Notes: generated from the letters alone by a model not told the origin. Positions 25,701 through 35,186 are shown, counted from the first letter of the stretch. The stretch: DNA of 64,000 bases from Streptomyces sp. NBC_01275 (GCF_026340655.1 NZ_JAPEOZ010000001.1:7626001-7690000); one strand, 5' to 3'. Program-made: numbers and translations.

Positions 25701-26066
25701 GCCCTCCTGACGGGCGATGACGGCCGTCCAGCCGGAGCCGACGACCGTGCAGCCGTCCATGGCGACCTGGCCCCGGGGCGCGTCGACCACCGGCAGGTCC
25801 TCGCTGCCGCCGCGCAGCGTCAGGTCGGTGAGCATCACCGCGTCCGCGACGAGGAGTACGGCGGTGCCCTTGCGGGGGCAGATCTCCACGCTGCCCGGGT
25901 CGCCGTCGGCGCTGATGGTGACCCGGGTGCGGATGGTGAGGTTCTCGCGGTAGCGGCCGGGGCCGACCCGGATCACGGCGCCCGCGCGTGCCTTGGCCAG
26001 GGCCTCGCCGATCGTCCGGAAGTCGTCCGGCCGGTCCGCCGAGACCGTGAGCAACTGCCGTGACAC
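22761..26066 (-). CDS. EccA-like ESX ATPase: beta-helix domain fused to two AAA+ modules
   Basis: A protein of about 1,101 residues. The N-terminal half (about residues 1-530) is a right-handed parallel beta-helix built from short repeats such as [14 protein letters not shown]. The C-terminal half has two CbxX/SpoVK-like AAA+ modules, each with Walker [13 protein letters not shown], Walker B FVDEAYTL or FIDEAYTL and a NPGLASRF sensor region. EccA ATPases aid ESX secretion in the cytoplasm. The start is GTG at 26066 with an AGGAGG ribosome site; the longer frame to 26201 lacks one. It is divergent from mycP. Confidence 0.88.
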   Translation of the reverse strand: MSRQLLTVSADRPDDFRTIGEALAKARAGAVIRVGPGRYRENLTIRTRVTISADGDPGSVEICPRKGTAVLLVADAVMLTDLTLRGGSEDLPVVDAPRGQVAMDGCTVVGSGWTAVIARQEGSVAMRHCRVSNPEGAGFVDTAPTGSVIDDCRFENLGTSAVVLGEEARTTVRDCTIRDAQANGVLANGEAQGLVEACVISGTGKPAVALEGRSATRVVRTTVQDTSAGVYVTSANRPALEDVTVTDTTGPGIFLAAGADPELLRCRTSRTKDSGLAVTERSRGTFQDCAFDSAAASAIRVTGSSAPLLRGTVVRDCADSDGAVLLTGSSHAEFEDLTVVDPAGTAVAVRSGADPLLLRVRITGAGGHGVEITEDGRGRLEQCMVIEAGAAGLRTADGGRPVVRDLTVRDATGPGVSVGDGGLGALTDCEVHGGHASGIAVERGGRLTLTRVHADGAGAHGLLVGDGGRAELDGCRISRSTGDGIRVDSAEPVSVVGCVVQDNRGAGLRQTRPGERLTVERLSSSGNALADEWGAAVTGSGPSTVGDHRPAAPVGPLDELEVLVGLADVKRQVRTLVNLNELAQRRARLGMPTPPMSRHLVFSGPPGTGKTTVARLYGGILAELGVLRSGHLVEVSRADLVAQIIGGTAIKTTEAFERALGGVLFVDEAYTLLSDSGNSGADFGREAIDTLLKLMEDHRDDVVVIAAGYTQEMGRFLSSNPGLASRFTRTIDFANYSVDELVTITRTMCETHRYELDPHTSDALARLYERMPRDATFGNGRAARKVFEEMVDRQAFRLGSMDSPAESDLSLLLPEDVGEDSAADADAGPDSAQLLAELGAMIGLSAVKREVTALVNVLTAARHRRAAGLPTPTVGRHLVFSGPPGTGKTTVARIYADLLRSLDVLPKGQLVEVARADLVGRYVGHTAQLTKEAFERALGGVLFIDEAYTLTPESAASDFGREAVDTLLKLMEDHRDEVVVIAAGYTEEMGRFLSSNPGLASRFSRTVEFEHYTTDELVAIIGRIAAGSGYDVGSDTLRALHAYVDAIPRDRSFGNARTARQLMDAMTTRQAGRLGAMAVPGLEDLRTLLPEDLPGQDLATA

Positions 26067-26328
26067 GCAAGGACCTCCTGGTGGGTGGCGCAGTCGCCGG
26101 GCTCGCCCGTGGCCGGGGACACGGAAGGAAGGGTACGGCCGGGTGCGCGGGCACGCGGACATGCTGCGGGCGGCCGGGGAGATGTCCGCAGCGCAGGTCA
26201 CATGACCCCGGGCACCAGCTGCCAGGATCCCCCCGCAGGGGCTGCCCGTTGGCCCGGACTGCCCCTTTCAGCAGCGGATTCTGCCCCTGCGGACAACCGG
26301 AACGGCGGACGGCGGGGCCTCGCGTAGC
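26067..26328. promoter_or_regulatory. Divergent region between EccA-like gene and mycP
   Basis: These 262 bases separate the two divergent genes. A TAGCAT (26325-26330) suits a plus-strand -10 box and would place the transcription start almost on the second ATG of mycP (26338), so a leaderless message is possible. No matching -35 is clear. For the minus gene only the AGGAGG ribosome site is evident. Confidence 0.4.
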
Positions 26329-27546
26329 ATGCGCGCCATGCGACGTGCTGGTGATCGACACCCCCCGGTGGCTCGGTTGATGGCCGCCGCCCTGCTGACC
26401 GTGCTGACCGCCGCCCTGCCGGTCGCGGCCGGGGGACCGGCCCTGGCGGCCGACGAGGTGGGGCTGCCCGCGGTGGGTTCCGCGCTCCCGGCGGGCGGGG
26501 CGTGTGTGGAGCCGTCCACGGAGCGGGCCGCCGACGCCCCGTGGACCCGGCAGGCACTGGGCCTGACCCGGGTGTGGCAGTTCTCGCGGGGCGCCGGGGT
26601 GACCGTCGCGGTCGTGGACACCGGTGTCGGCACGTCCGCCCCCGCGCTCTCCGGCCGGGTCACGGCGGTCGGGGAGGCGGGTACGGACTGTGTGGGGCAC
26701 GGGACGTTCGCGGCGGGGCTGATCGCCGCCGCCCCCCAGGACGGCACGGAGGTGGCGGGGCTCGCTCCGGAGGCCCGGATCCTCGCGGTGCGCGGCACGG
26801 ACGGACGGGGCGCCACCACGCCGACCCGGCTGGCGACGGCGATCCGTACGGCCGCCGACCAGGGCGCCGGGGTGATCTATGTCGGCCAGGCCCTGGCGGC
26901 CGGCGAGGACGAACTGAAGGCCGCCGTCGCCCACGCGGCGCGGCAGGACGCGCTGGTGGTCGCGCCGGTCGCGCCCGACACGCTGCCCGTGGACCCCGGC
27001 ACGGGTCGTACGGCGCCCGCCGCGTCGGCGTACTGGCCGGCCGCTGCCCCGGGGGTCGTGTCGGTGCTGGACTTCGGCCCGGACGGGGGCCGCCCCGAGG
27101 ACGCGCCGCAGGTGGCGGGCGCGGATCTGGCGGCGCCGGGCGACTCGGTGGTGGGGGTCGGGCCTGCGGGGACCGGGCACTTCATCGGCTCGGGCTCGTC
27201 CTTCGCCGCCGCGCAGGTGGCCGGGGCGGCGGCCCTGGTGCGGGCCCGGTACCCCGGGCTGTCGGCGGCGGAGGCGGCCCACCGGCTGACGTCGGTGGCG
27301 TATCCGGCCATGCCGGCCCGGCTGGATGCGTACGCCTCGCTGTCGGCCGTGCTTGCCGGTGCCGGTTCCCGGGGCGCTGTTCCCAGCCCCGGGCCGGCCG
27401 TACTGGTGGCCTCCGCTCCGGCCGGGCCCCGGAGCCGGGCGCTGCTGGTCGCGGGGGCGGCGGTGGGGGTGGTGGTGCTGGTGGCGGCCGGAGCCGTTGT
27501 TCTGCCGAGAGGGCGGGCCAGGGGGTGGCGGGCAGCGGGTGGGTAG
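26329..27546 (+). CDS. mycP: Mycosin, type VII secretion-associated serine protease
   Basis: A 405-residue membrane-anchored subtilisin. A signal peptide ends near ALAADE (about residue 41), and a C-terminal helix (about residues 375-393) is followed by a basic tail. The Asp (VAVVDTGV), His (GHGTFAAG) and Ser (GSGSSFAAAQ) regions are present. However, the strand that normally carries the oxyanion Asn reads ALVVAPVAPD with no Asn, and the usual Ser-x-x-x-Pro becomes SFAAAQ, so catalysis may be weak or altered. Mycosins are needed for ESX assembly partly independent of protease activity. ATG 26338 is an alternative start. Confidence 0.88.
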   Translation: MRAMRRAGDRHPPVARLMAAALLTVLTAALPVAAGGPALAADEVGLPAVGSALPAGGACVEPSTERAADAPWTRQALGLTRVWQFSRGAGVTVAVVDTGVGTSAPALSGRVTAVGEAGTDCVGHGTFAAGLIAAAPQDGTEVAGLAPEARILAVRGTDGRGATTPTRLATAIRTAADQGAGVIYVGQALAAGEDELKAAVAHAARQDALVVAPVAPDTLPVDPGTGRTAPAASAYWPAAAPGVVSVLDFGPDGGRPEDAPQVAGADLAAPGDSVVGVGPAGTGHFIGSGSSFAAAQVAGAAALVRARYPGLSAAEAAHRLTSVAYPAMPARLDAYASLSAVLAGAGSRGAVPSPGPAVLVASAPAGPRSRALLVAGAAVGVVVLVAAGAVVLPRGRARGWRAAGG

Positions 27547-27583
27547 GTGGGGTGCGGGTGTGTGGAGGTGTGGGGTGTAGGTG

Positions 27584-27629
27584 TGCGGGTGCGGGTGCGG
27601 GTGCGGGTGCGGGTACGGGTGTGCGGGTA
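27584..27629. repeat. Hexanucleotide microsatellite
   Basis: About seven near-perfect units of GCGGGT lie just after the mycP stop, followed by a degenerate tail. This is simple slippage DNA between the convergent mycP and eccC genes. Confidence 0.7.
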
Positions 27630-27662
27630 GGTGGGGCGCGGGGGAGTGGGGGTACGGCTGCC

Positions 27663-27822
27663 GCAGGCGCACCCCGTACCGCCCCCCCCCGCAGGCGCAC
27701 CCCGTACCGCCCGCCCGCAGGCGCACCCCGTACCGCCCGCCCGCAGGCGCACCCCGTACCGCCCCCCCCCGCAGGCGCACCCCGTACCACCCCCCTGCAG
27801 GCGCACCCCGTACCGACCCCCA
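27663..27822. repeat. Six tandem copies of a 26-28 bp unit
   Basis: Units start at 27663, 27691, 27717, 27743, 27771 and 27797, each beginning GCAGGCGCACCCCGTACC and ending in a C-rich tract of variable length (lengths 28, 26, 26, 28, 26). The array fills the gap between the mycP stop and the eccC stop. The unit start GCAGGCGCACCC matches the end of the palindromic repeats found inside the giant gene, so the array may derive from that repeat family. Confidence 0.85.
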
Positions 27823-27827
27823 CCCGG

Positions 27828-30800
27828 TCAAGACCCCGGTGCGCTGTCCACCAGCCCCGTCTGCATCCGGACCGTCTTGCGCCGAGCGATCCGCGTCGCC
27901 CGCCCCGGCGGAAGGTTCTGGCCCTTCACGTTGCCGAGGACGTAGCCCTCGGACGGGGGGCAGGACAGCAGCAGGACAGGCGTGTTGACCTCCTGGAGGC
28001 GGCGCAGGAGGGTCTCGCCGAGGCCGCGGCCGGCGCCTGCGGCGGAGCGGGCGACCACCAGGTGGAGGCCGACCTCCCAGCCCAGGGCGAGGTGGTTGAG
28101 GAGCGGGTCGAAGGGCTGGTTCATCGGGCCGGCGCCGACCATGTCGTAGTCGTCGACGAGGATGAACAGCCTCGGCCCGTTCCACCAGTCGGCCAGCCGC
28201 ATCCGGCCGGGCGCGATGTCCGGGCCCGGCACGCGGGCGGCCACCGCCCTGGCGGCCCCGTCCGTGAGGTCTTTCAGCGCGTCGATCGAGACCGCGTGCC
28301 CCAGCCGGTACGCGTCGGGGATCGCCTCCACCAGATCGCGCCGGTAGTCCACGAGCATGATCCGGGCCTCGGCCGGTGAGTACCGGTCCGTGATCGCCTG
28401 CGCCACCAGTCGCAGCGTGTTGGTCTTGCCGCTCTCGATGTCGCCGACCACGATCATGTGCGGGTTCTCGCTGAAGTCGTGCCACACGGTGGAGAGTTGC
28501 TCCTGCTCGATGCCGAGAGGCATCCGGAAGTCGCCCTCGGGGGACGGAAGCTCTGTGGCGGGCAGCAGGGCGGGCAGCATGCGGACCCGGGGGGCGGCCT
28601 CGCCCGGCCAGCACTCCTTGACCGCCGAGACCAGCGCCGCGACGCCGTCCGTGAGGTCCTCCGATTCCTCCACGCCGTCGATGCGGGGCAGGGCCGTGAG
28701 GAAGTGCAGCTTGCCTTCCCGGGTCAGGCCGCGTCCGGGGATGCGCGGCACGGTGGCCGCCCGCCGGGCGTCCACCTCGGAGTCCATGGCGTCGCCCATC
28801 CGCAGTTCCAGGTGGGTGCCGGCCTGGTCGCGTACCGCCGCGGTCAGCTCCACCCAGCGGGCGACCGTGACGATCAGGTGGATGCCGTAGTTGAGCCCGC
28901 GCGCCGCGATCGCGCTGAACGTCTGGATGTTCCGGTCGAAGTCCTGCCGCACGGTGGACCAGCCGTCGATGACGAGGAAGACGTCGCCGTGCGTCTGGTC
29001 GGGGAACTCGCCGGCCGCCCGCCGTCTGCGGTAGGTCGCCATCGAGTCGATGCCGTGGTCGAGGAAGAACTGCTCGCGCGCCGCCAGCAACGTGGTGACC
29101 TCGGCGATGGTACGGCCCACCCGCTCGGTGTCCAGCCGGCTCGCCACCCCCGCCATGTGCGGGAGTTCAGCCAGCCCGGACAGTGTGCCGCCGCCGAAGT
29201 CCAGGCAGTAGAACTGCACTTCGAGCGGGGTGTGGGTGAGGGCGAGCGCGGTGAGCAGGGTGCGGACCAGGGTCGACTTGCCGCTCTGCGGGCCGCCCGC
29301 GATGGCCACGTTCCCGCCCACTCCGGACAGGTCCACGGTGAGCAGGTCGCGCAGTTGCTCGAAGGGCCGGTCGATGATGCCGATGGGCACGTTCAGCTTG
29401 CCGCGCAGGGGCCAGCCGACGGTGGTCAGGCCGAGGTCGTGGTGCGGGGTGAGCGGGGGCAGCACCTGGTCGAGGGTGGACGGCAGGTCCAGCGGCGGAA
29501 GCCAAACCTGGTGGGCGGGCGGGCCCGAGCCGAGCAGCCGGCCCACGGCCACCGACAGCAGGGTCTCGCCGCCCTCGTCCGGCTGAGGCTCCGGCTCCGG
29601 CTCGAGCTCGGGAGCCTGCCGGGGCACCACCCAGCCGGCGGTCCAGGGCGCCAACTGGCTCGCCACCCGGGCCTGGTTGGCGCTGCCCCCACGCTCCTCG
29701 TACGGCCCGGAGACATACGCGGCGCGGAACCGGGCCAGTGCCTCCACGCCGGACTTCAGGAAGCCGCTGCCCGGCTGCGGCGGCAGCTCGTAGGCGTCCG
29801 GCACCCCGAGCACGCCCCGGCTCTCCATCGCGGAGAAGGTGCGCAGGCCGATGCGGTACGAGAGGTGACTCTCCAGCTGGTGCATGCGGCCCTCGTCGAG
29901 GCGCTGCGAGGCCAGCAGCAGATGGACCCCCAGGGACCGGCCGAGGCGGCCGATCATCACGAAGAGCTCCATGAACTCCCGGTGCGAGGCCAGGAGTTCG
30001 CTGAACTCGTCGACCACGACGAAGAGGCTGGGCAGCGCGGCCAGCGGTGTTCCGGCGGCGCGGGCCTTCTCGTAGTCCAGCGCGGAGGTGTAGTTCCCGG
30101 CGGCCCGCAACAGTTCCTGACGGCGGATCAGCTCGCCGTGCAGCGCGTCCTTCATCCGGCCCACCAGCGCGGCCTCACCGGCCAGGTTGGTGATGACCGC
30201 CGAGGTGTGCGGGAGTTCGTCCAGGCCGAGGAAGGTCGCGCCGCCCTTGAAGTCGACCAGGACGAAGTTCAGCGTCTCCGAGGAGTTGGTCAGCGCCAGC
30301 GCCAGGACCAGCGTCCGCAGCAGTTCGCTCTTGCCGGAGCCGGTGGCCCCGATGAGCATGCCGTGCGGGCCGGTGCCGCCCTGCGCGGACTCCTTGATGT
30401 CCAGTTCCACCGGCGTGCCGTCGACCCCGACCGCGATCGGCACCCGCAGCCGCATCGGCCCGGTGTGGCGGGCCCACAGCTCGGCCGGGTCGTGGCGGTG
30501 CAGGTCGGGGATGCCCAGCAGCGTGGTCAGTTCGGTGTCGCCCGAGAGGGGTTCGGAGACGTCGCCGCCCAGGCCGAGGCGGTACGGGGAGATCAGCTTG
30601 GCCAGCGTGGTGGCGCCGCGCGGCCCGAAACGGTCGGGGCGGCCCAGCCGGGCCATCTGCTCCTTGCGTTCCCGGTCGGTGCGGACCAGGTCGAAGGCGT
30701 CCTCGGTCACCTCGAAGCGCAGTGTGACCCGGCCCGGCCGCCAGGACAGCGCGCCGCCCAGGTCGAGCACCACCGTGTTGCGGAAGCCGGTGCCGTCCAC

Positions 30801-31799
30801 GCGATGTCCGGTGGGCACCGCGCCGCCGTCCACCACGATCACCGTGAACGGCTCCTCCCGGCCGGACGTCGCGTCCGGGTCGAACGACGGCCGTTCCAGG
30901 AACTCCGCGCCGAGCAGGTCCTCCAGCTCGTTGAACGAGGAGACGATCATCCGGGCCGGGCCGGCGCCGTCGTGCTCCTGCGGATGCAGGCTGTGCGGCA
31001 GCCACTTCACCCACTCCCAGTCCGCCCGCCGCTCGTCCGACACGCACAGCGCCAACCACACGTCGTCCGGTGCGTGGAAGGCCGCCAGTTGCGCCACCAT
31101 GGCGCGGGCCAGGGACCGTACGGCTTCCGCGTCGCCCCGGAACAGCACCCGCGCCCAGGCCCGCAGGAAGATCGCGATGGGCTGGTCGGGGACGGTTCCG
31201 TAGGCGCGGATGAAACTGCGCAGCGCGTGCGCGGTGAGCGGCTCCATGTCCTCCACCGGGCTGGTCGACAGCGGTGTCAGCCGCAGACCCAGCTTCTGGT
31301 CGCCGACCGCCACCCGGACCTCGCCGAAGTCCTCGTCCTGGGGCCGCCGTTCCCACAGCCGGGTGGTGCCCGCCATCGACCAGAGCGCCGAGGGCGGCGG
31401 GTGCCGCCAGGCGAGGGCGTGCTGCTGCTCGGCGACGGTGGCCCGTACCTTGCGCCGGGTCTGGGTGAGATAGCGCAGGTAGTCGCGGCGCTCGCCCTTC
31501 AGACGCTGCTTGCGTTCGCTGTTCTTCCGCATGGTCTGGCCGATGATCATCACCGCCGACGACAGCACCATCAGGCCCATTGCCAGATACATGAAGCTGC
31601 TGTTGGAGCCCGTGCTGCCGGGCCGCATGAACATCAGCATCATCGACACCGACATCAGCGCCATCGGCAGATAGGTCCAGATGGCCGAGCTGTCCGGCAC
31701 CACCTCGGGCAGGGTCGGCGGCTCCTGGAGGCTCAGTTCGCCCTCGGGCATCTCCGGGCCACGCCGACGGGCCGGTCTGCGGAACAGGACCACACTCAA
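27828..31799 (-). CDS. eccC: Type VII secretion FtsK/SpoIIIE-type ATPase EccC
   Basis: The ESX motor, about 1,323 residues in one chain (no split into Ca and Cb). Two N-terminal helices (about residues 33-90) anchor it, followed by a regulatory domain and three ATPase domains. The P-loops are GATGSGKSELL (about residue 480), GGPQSGKSTLV (about 835) and GDIESGKTNTL (about 1117); VVVDEF is the first Walker B. The start is TTG at 31799 behind GAGGAG, giving the usual SVVLFRRPARR start; the longer frame to 31862 looks non-coding. It is divergent from eccD and convergent with mycP. Confidence 0.93.
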   Translation of the reverse strand: MSVVLFRRPARRRGPEMPEGELSLQEPPTLPEVVPDSSAIWTYLPMALMSVSMMLMFMRPGSTGSNSSFMYLAMGLMVLSSAVMIIGQTMRKNSERKQRLKGERRDYLRYLTQTRRKVRATVAEQQHALAWRHPPPSALWSMAGTTRLWERRPQDEDFGEVRVAVGDQKLGLRLTPLSTSPVEDMEPLTAHALRSFIRAYGTVPDQPIAIFLRAWARVLFRGDAEAVRSLARAMVAQLAAFHAPDDVWLALCVSDERRADWEWVKWLPHSLHPQEHDGAGPARMIVSSFNELEDLLGAEFLERPSFDPDATSGREEPFTVIVVDGGAVPTGHRVDGTGFRNTVVLDLGGALSWRPGRVTLRFEVTEDAFDLVRTDRERKEQMARLGRPDRFGPRGATTLAKLISPYRLGLGGDVSEPLSGDTELTTLLGIPDLHRHDPAELWARHTGPMRLRVPIAVGVDGTPVELDIKESAQGGTGPHGMLIGATGSGKSELLRTLVLALALTNSSETLNFVLVDFKGGATFLGLDELPHTSAVITNLAGEAALVGRMKDALHGELIRRQELLRAAGNYTSALDYEKARAAGTPLAALPSLFVVVDEFSELLASHREFMELFVMIGRLGRSLGVHLLLASQRLDEGRMHQLESHLSYRIGLRTFSAMESRGVLGVPDAYELPPQPGSGFLKSGVEALARFRAAYVSGPYEERGGSANQARVASQLAPWTAGWVVPRQAPELEPEPEPQPDEGGETLLSVAVGRLLGSGPPAHQVWLPPLDLPSTLDQVLPPLTPHHDLGLTTVGWPLRGKLNVPIGIIDRPFEQLRDLLTVDLSGVGGNVAIAGGPQSGKSTLVRTLLTALALTHTPLEVQFYCLDFGGGTLSGLAELPHMAGVASRLDTERVGRTIAEVTTLLAAREQFFLDHGIDSMATYRRRRAAGEFPDQTHGDVFLVIDGWSTVRQDFDRNIQTFSAIAARGLNYGIHLIVTVARWVELTAAVRDQAGTHLELRMGDAMDSEVDARRAATVPRIPGRGLTREGKLHFLTALPRIDGVEESEDLTDGVAALVSAVKECWPGEAAPRVRMLPALLPATELPSPEGDFRMPLGIEQEQLSTVWHDFSENPHMIVVGDIESGKTNTLRLVAQAITDRYSPAEARIMLVDYRRDLVEAIPDAYRLGHAVSIDALKDLTDGAARAVAARVPGPDIAPGRMRLADWWNGPRLFILVDDYDMVGAGPMNQPFDPLLNHLALGWEVGLHLVVARSAAGAGRGLGETLLRRLQEVNTPVLLLSCPPSEGYVLGNVKGQNLPPGRATRIARRKTVRMQTGLVDSAPGS

Positions 31800-32076
31800 C
31801 GAACAGTCTCCTCGGGAAGGCAGAGAGGCAGCGGGGAGCCCGGTGCACGGGGCGGGCGCCACTCCAGCTAATGTGCGTCATCCCGAAAGGTGCCTGTGCC
31901 ACCCAGGCCCCGAATTGCCCTTTCGTACAAGGCTGGTTGACACGCGGGACTGTGGGCGATTCTCATCGAACCACCAAACCGCCAAAAACACTGAAGTCAC
32001 CCAAAGCCGACGAATCATCCGTGGAAGCCGGGAAGACCCGGGAGAAGCGTGAGCCTGCCCTGATGGAGCCTGCCCG
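31800..32076. promoter_or_regulatory. Divergent control region of eccC and eccD
   Basis: These 277 bases are AT-richer than their surroundings, especially at 31950-32030. A plus-strand TTGACA (31937-31942) is a perfect -35 box, but the downstream -10 is unclear (GATTCT after 15 bases or TTCTCA after 17). eccD has GGAG 8 bases before its ATG. An AT-rich divergent region is also a plausible site for the EspR-like protein; no binding motif could be confirmed by eye. Confidence 0.45.
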
Positions 32077-33477
32077 ATGCCGGACAACCAGACAGCCGGA
32101 CTCTGCCGTCTGACCGTGCGCGCCCCCAGCAAGAGCATCGACCTCGCGGTGCCCGCCGACGTCCCGGTGGCCGACCTGCTGCCGGCCGTGCTCGGCTTCG
32201 GCGGCGCCGACCTCGGCGAGACCGGCATCGACCACGGCGGCTGGATACTCCAGCGGCTCGGCGGCGCACCGCTGGACGAGGAACGCACCCTCGACTCGTA
32301 CGACCTGCGCGACGGCGAGACCGTCTACCTGCGGCCCCGCGTCGACGCGCTGCCCGAGGCGCACCTGGACGACCTGGTCGACGGGATCTCCACCACCATG
32401 CGGGGCCGCCCGTACAGCTGGACCCCGGAGGTGAGCCGGTATGTGCTGCGCGGTGTGGCCGTCGCACTGCTCGCGGTGGGCCTGCTGGTGATCGCCCTGC
32501 CCGGCGGACCCGGGTGGCTGCGGGCGCTGTGCGCGGCGGGCGGCGGGCTGCTGCTGCTCGCCGGAGCGGCCTCGGCGAGCCGCGCGGTCGGCGACGCGGG
32601 CGCGGCCGCGGCCCTGGGCTGCATGGTCAGCCCGTATTTCGCGGTGGCCGGCTGGCTGCTGCCCGGCGGCTCACTGACCGGCCCGCACGGGCCCGAGACG
32701 CTGGGCTTCCGGCTGCTCGCCGCCTGCGCGGCGGGCGCGGGCGGCGCCATCCTGGCGCTGGCGGCGGTGGCGAGCTTCGCGGCGCTCTTCCTCGCCCTCG
32801 CCGTGATCGCCGTACTCGGCGTGCTCGCCGGGGTCCTGATGTCGGCGGCGGACCTCCCGGCGCACCATGTGGCCGGCATCGTCGCCCTGGTCGCGGTGGT
32901 GCTCGGGGCGTTCGTGCCTTCACTGGCCTTCCGGATGTCGGGACTGCGGATGCCGCCGCTGCCGACCAACGCCCAGCAACTCCAGGAAGGCATCGAACCC
33001 CATCCGACGGCGGTGGTCTCGGCGCGCGCGGTGCTCGCCGACGGCTGGATGAGCGCCCTGTACGGCGCCACCGGCGTGACCTGCGCCGTCTGCCTGGTGC
33101 TGCTCGCCGGGCACGACGGCCTGCCGGAGATCACCATGGTGGTGGCGCTGTCCCTGCTGCTGGTGCTGCACGGGCGCGGGCTGGGCAATGTGTGGCAGCG
33201 GCTGTTCCTGGTCGTCCCCGGCATCGCCGGGGCGCTGCTGCTGGTCGTCGAGCAGGCGGGCGGCGCCTCGCCGGGCGGCCGGCTGCTGACGGCCGGCGCG
33301 CTGCTCGCCGCGACCGCCGCTGCCGCGATCACGTCGTGGACGGTGCCGGGGCGGCGGCTGGTGCCCTACTGGGGCCGCGCCGGGGAGATCCTGCACTCCG
33401 CCGCGGCCATCAGTCTGTTGCCGCTGGCGCTGTGGGTGCTGGGTGTGTACGGGGCCCTGCGGGGGCTGAACGCGTGA
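32077..33477 (+). CDS. eccD: Type VII secretion integral membrane protein EccD
   Basis: A 466-residue membrane channel component. The N-terminal about 90 residues form a ubiquitin-like YukD domain (CRLTVRAPSKSIDLAVPADV through DGETVYLRP). The remainder consists of about 11 hydrophobic helices. Length and layout match EccD. It is first in the plus-strand half of the ESX locus and is followed by eccB after a palindromic repeat. Confidence 0.93.
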   Translation: MPDNQTAGLCRLTVRAPSKSIDLAVPADVPVADLLPAVLGFGGADLGETGIDHGGWILQRLGGAPLDEERTLDSYDLRDGETVYLRPRVDALPEAHLDDLVDGISTTMRGRPYSWTPEVSRYVLRGVAVALLAVGLLVIALPGGPGWLRALCAAGGGLLLLAGAASASRAVGDAGAAAALGCMVSPYFAVAGWLLPGGSLTGPHGPETLGFRLLAACAAGAGGAILALAAVASFAALFLALAVIAVLGVLAGVLMSAADLPAHHVAGIVALVAVVLGAFVPSLAFRMSGLRMPPLPTNAQQLQEGIEPHPTAVVSARAVLADGWMSALYGATGVTCAVCLVLLAGHDGLPEITMVVALSLLLVLHGRGLGNVWQRLFLVVPGIAGALLLVVEQAGGASPGGRLLTAGALLAATAAAAITSWTVPGRRLVPYWGRAGEILHSAAAISLLPLALWVLGVYGALRGLNA

Positions 33478-33523
33478 GGTGGGGGAGGGGGCGCCTGCGC
33501 GGGCTGCACCTCACCTCACCGCA

Positions 33524-33650
33524 CCCCCTTCCCGGCGAGGCACTGTGCGGCTCCGCCGCGTGCGGGGCTCCGCCCCAGACCCCGGTTCGCGGGGGTCCGT
33601 CCCCGCAGCCCCGCACCCCTGCGCCTCAAACGCCGACGAGGCCGAAATGC
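33524..33650. repeat. Intergenic palindromic repeat between eccD and eccB
   Basis: GC-rich element with nested inverted repeats (GCGGCTCCGCCGC, GGGGCTCCGCCCC, CCGGTTCGCGGGGG) ending CTCAAACGCCGACGAGGCCGAAA. The segment from CTCCGCCCCAGACCCCGGT to CTCAAACGCCG is shared with the repeats embedded in the giant gene at 54014 and 62747. In its intergenic setting it could fold as a terminator-like hairpin. Confidence 0.7.
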
Positions 33651-33686
33651 CCCACCCCCCACACCTGACCCGGACGGAGTCCCCTC

Positions 33687-35186
33687 GTGCAGACCAAACG
33701 CGACCAGGTCATGGCGCACATGTTCGTCATGGGCCGGCTCACCTCGGCCATGCTGCGAGCCGATCCGGACGCCCCGGAGAGCCCGCAGGGCCGGACCAAC
33801 CGGGGGGTGGCGATCGGCATCGTGGTCGCCGTGCTGATCTCCGCCGGCTCGTTCGTGTTCGGGCTGCTGAAGCCCGGCACCAGCGACTCCTGGCGTGCCG
33901 CCGGCACCCTGGTGGTCGGCAAGGGCACCGGGTCGCGCTACCTGTACCTCGACGGTCGGCTGCGGCCGGTGCGCAACTACGCCTCGGCGCGGCTGCTGGT
34001 GGGCGCCGAGCTGAAGACCGTGAACGTCGGTGAGGCGTCGCTGGCCGACACGCCGCGCGGGATGCCGGTCGGCATCCCCGGCGCTCCGGACGTACTGCCC
34101 GGGGCCGCCGCCCTGGACGGCGCCCCCTGGCAGGTGTGCTCGGGCTCCCTGGCGGGAGACACCGCCGCCACGCTCGGGGTGGCGCGGCGGATCACCGGCA
34201 CCGGGCTCGGCGAGCGGCAGGGACTGCTGGTGACCGGGCCCGATCGGGAGACCTATCTGGTGTGGCAGGGCAGCCGGTTCCGGCTGGACCGGAAGGGCAA
34301 TGTCCGTGAGGCCCTCGGCTACGGCTCGCACCAGCCGGTCGCCGTGTCGGCCGCGTTCCTCAACGCCCTGTCGGCGGGACCGGACCTGACCCCGCCCGCG
34401 GTGCCGGGGCGTGGCGGCCCGGGGCCCGAACTGGGCGGCCGTCCGACGCGGGTCGGCGAGGTCTTCACCGTCTCCGCGCCCGGCGCCACCGAGCGGTACT
34501 ACCTGCTGGGTGCGACAGGCCTGACTCCGCTCACCGCGACCGCCGCCGCGCTGGTGCTGAGCGACCCGGAGACCGTGGCGAAGGTCTACGGGGGCCGTAC
34601 GGCAACCGCGGTGTCCCTTGAATCCACCACGCTGGCGGGGCACTTGGCTCCGGAGTCCGATGCGACGGCAGGAGCGGGGGCGGGGGCGGGGGCGGCGGGG
34701 GCGGGGGCGGCATCCGGGGGTGCGCTGCCCGCCACGCCGCCGGAGCCGGTGGCGCTGACGGCGGACCTGACGGCCTGCGCCGCCGTGGAGTCCGGGCGGT
34801 CCGGCACCCGGGTGAGCGTCGCCCTGGTCGAAGCGGACGGGCTCGGCCCCACCGCCCAGGGCCCGGCCGAGTGGTTCACGCCGGCCTGTGTCGCGGTCGG
34901 CCGGATCACGGTGCCGCCGGGCGGCGGGGCCCTGGTGCACGCGCTGGGCGCGGACGGCTCCGACATCGGTGCCACGCTGTACCTGGTGACCGACACGGGC
35001 ATGAAGTACCGCGTCCCGTCGGCCGATGCGCTCACCGCGCTCGGCTACACCTCCTCACAGGCCCAGGACCTTCCCTCGTCCCTGCTGGCGATGGTGCCCA
35101 CCGGGCCGGACCTCAGCCCCGAGGCCGCGACGCTCGGCCGAAGCAGCACGACGACCCCGCCGTGCGGGGCCGGCCCCGGGGCCTGA
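33687..35186 (+). CDS. eccB: Type VII secretion protein EccB
   Basis: A 499-residue membrane-anchored ESX subunit. A short cytoplasmic N-terminus (QTKRDQVMAHMFVMGRLTSA) precedes a single membrane helix at about residues 40-61; the rest is the extracytoplasmic repeat domain, with paired Cys residues (WQVCSGSL, FTPACVAV) as in EccB. An Ala/Gly-rich insertion (about residues 328-350) is coded by a GGGGCG-type repeat. The start is GTG at 33687 with GGAG 7 bases upstream. Confidence 0.92.
   Translation: MQTKRDQVMAHMFVMGRLTSAMLRADPDAPESPQGRTNRGVAIGIVVAVLISAGSFVFGLLKPGTSDSWRAAGTLVVGKGTGSRYLYLDGRLRPVRNYASARLLVGAELKTVNVGEASLADTPRGMPVGIPGAPDVLPGAAALDGAPWQVCSGSLAGDTAATLGVARRITGTGLGERQGLLVTGPDRETYLVWQGSRFRLDRKGNVREALGYGSHQPVAVSAAFLNALSAGPDLTPPAVPGRGGPGPELGGRPTRVGEVFTVSAPGATERYYLLGATGLTPLTATAAALVLSDPETVAKVYGGRTATAVSLESTTLAGHLAPESDATAGAGAGAGAAGAGAASGGALPATPPEPVALTADLTACAAVESGRSGTRVSVALVEADGLGPTAQGPAEWFTPACVAVGRITVPPGGGALVHALGADGSDIGATLYLVTDTGMKYRVPSADALTALGYTSSQAQDLPSSLLAMVPTGPDLSPEAATLGRSSTTTPPCGAGPGA

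Noticed and set aside
26067..26201. N-terminal extension of the EccA-like protein to 26201
   Set aside because: The extra residues are Arg/Pro-rich, and the GTG at 26066 has a strong AGGAGG site followed by the start of the beta-helix.
27663..27822. CRISPR array
   Set aside because: Units are directly adjacent with only a variable C-tract between them; there are no unique spacers and no cas genes.
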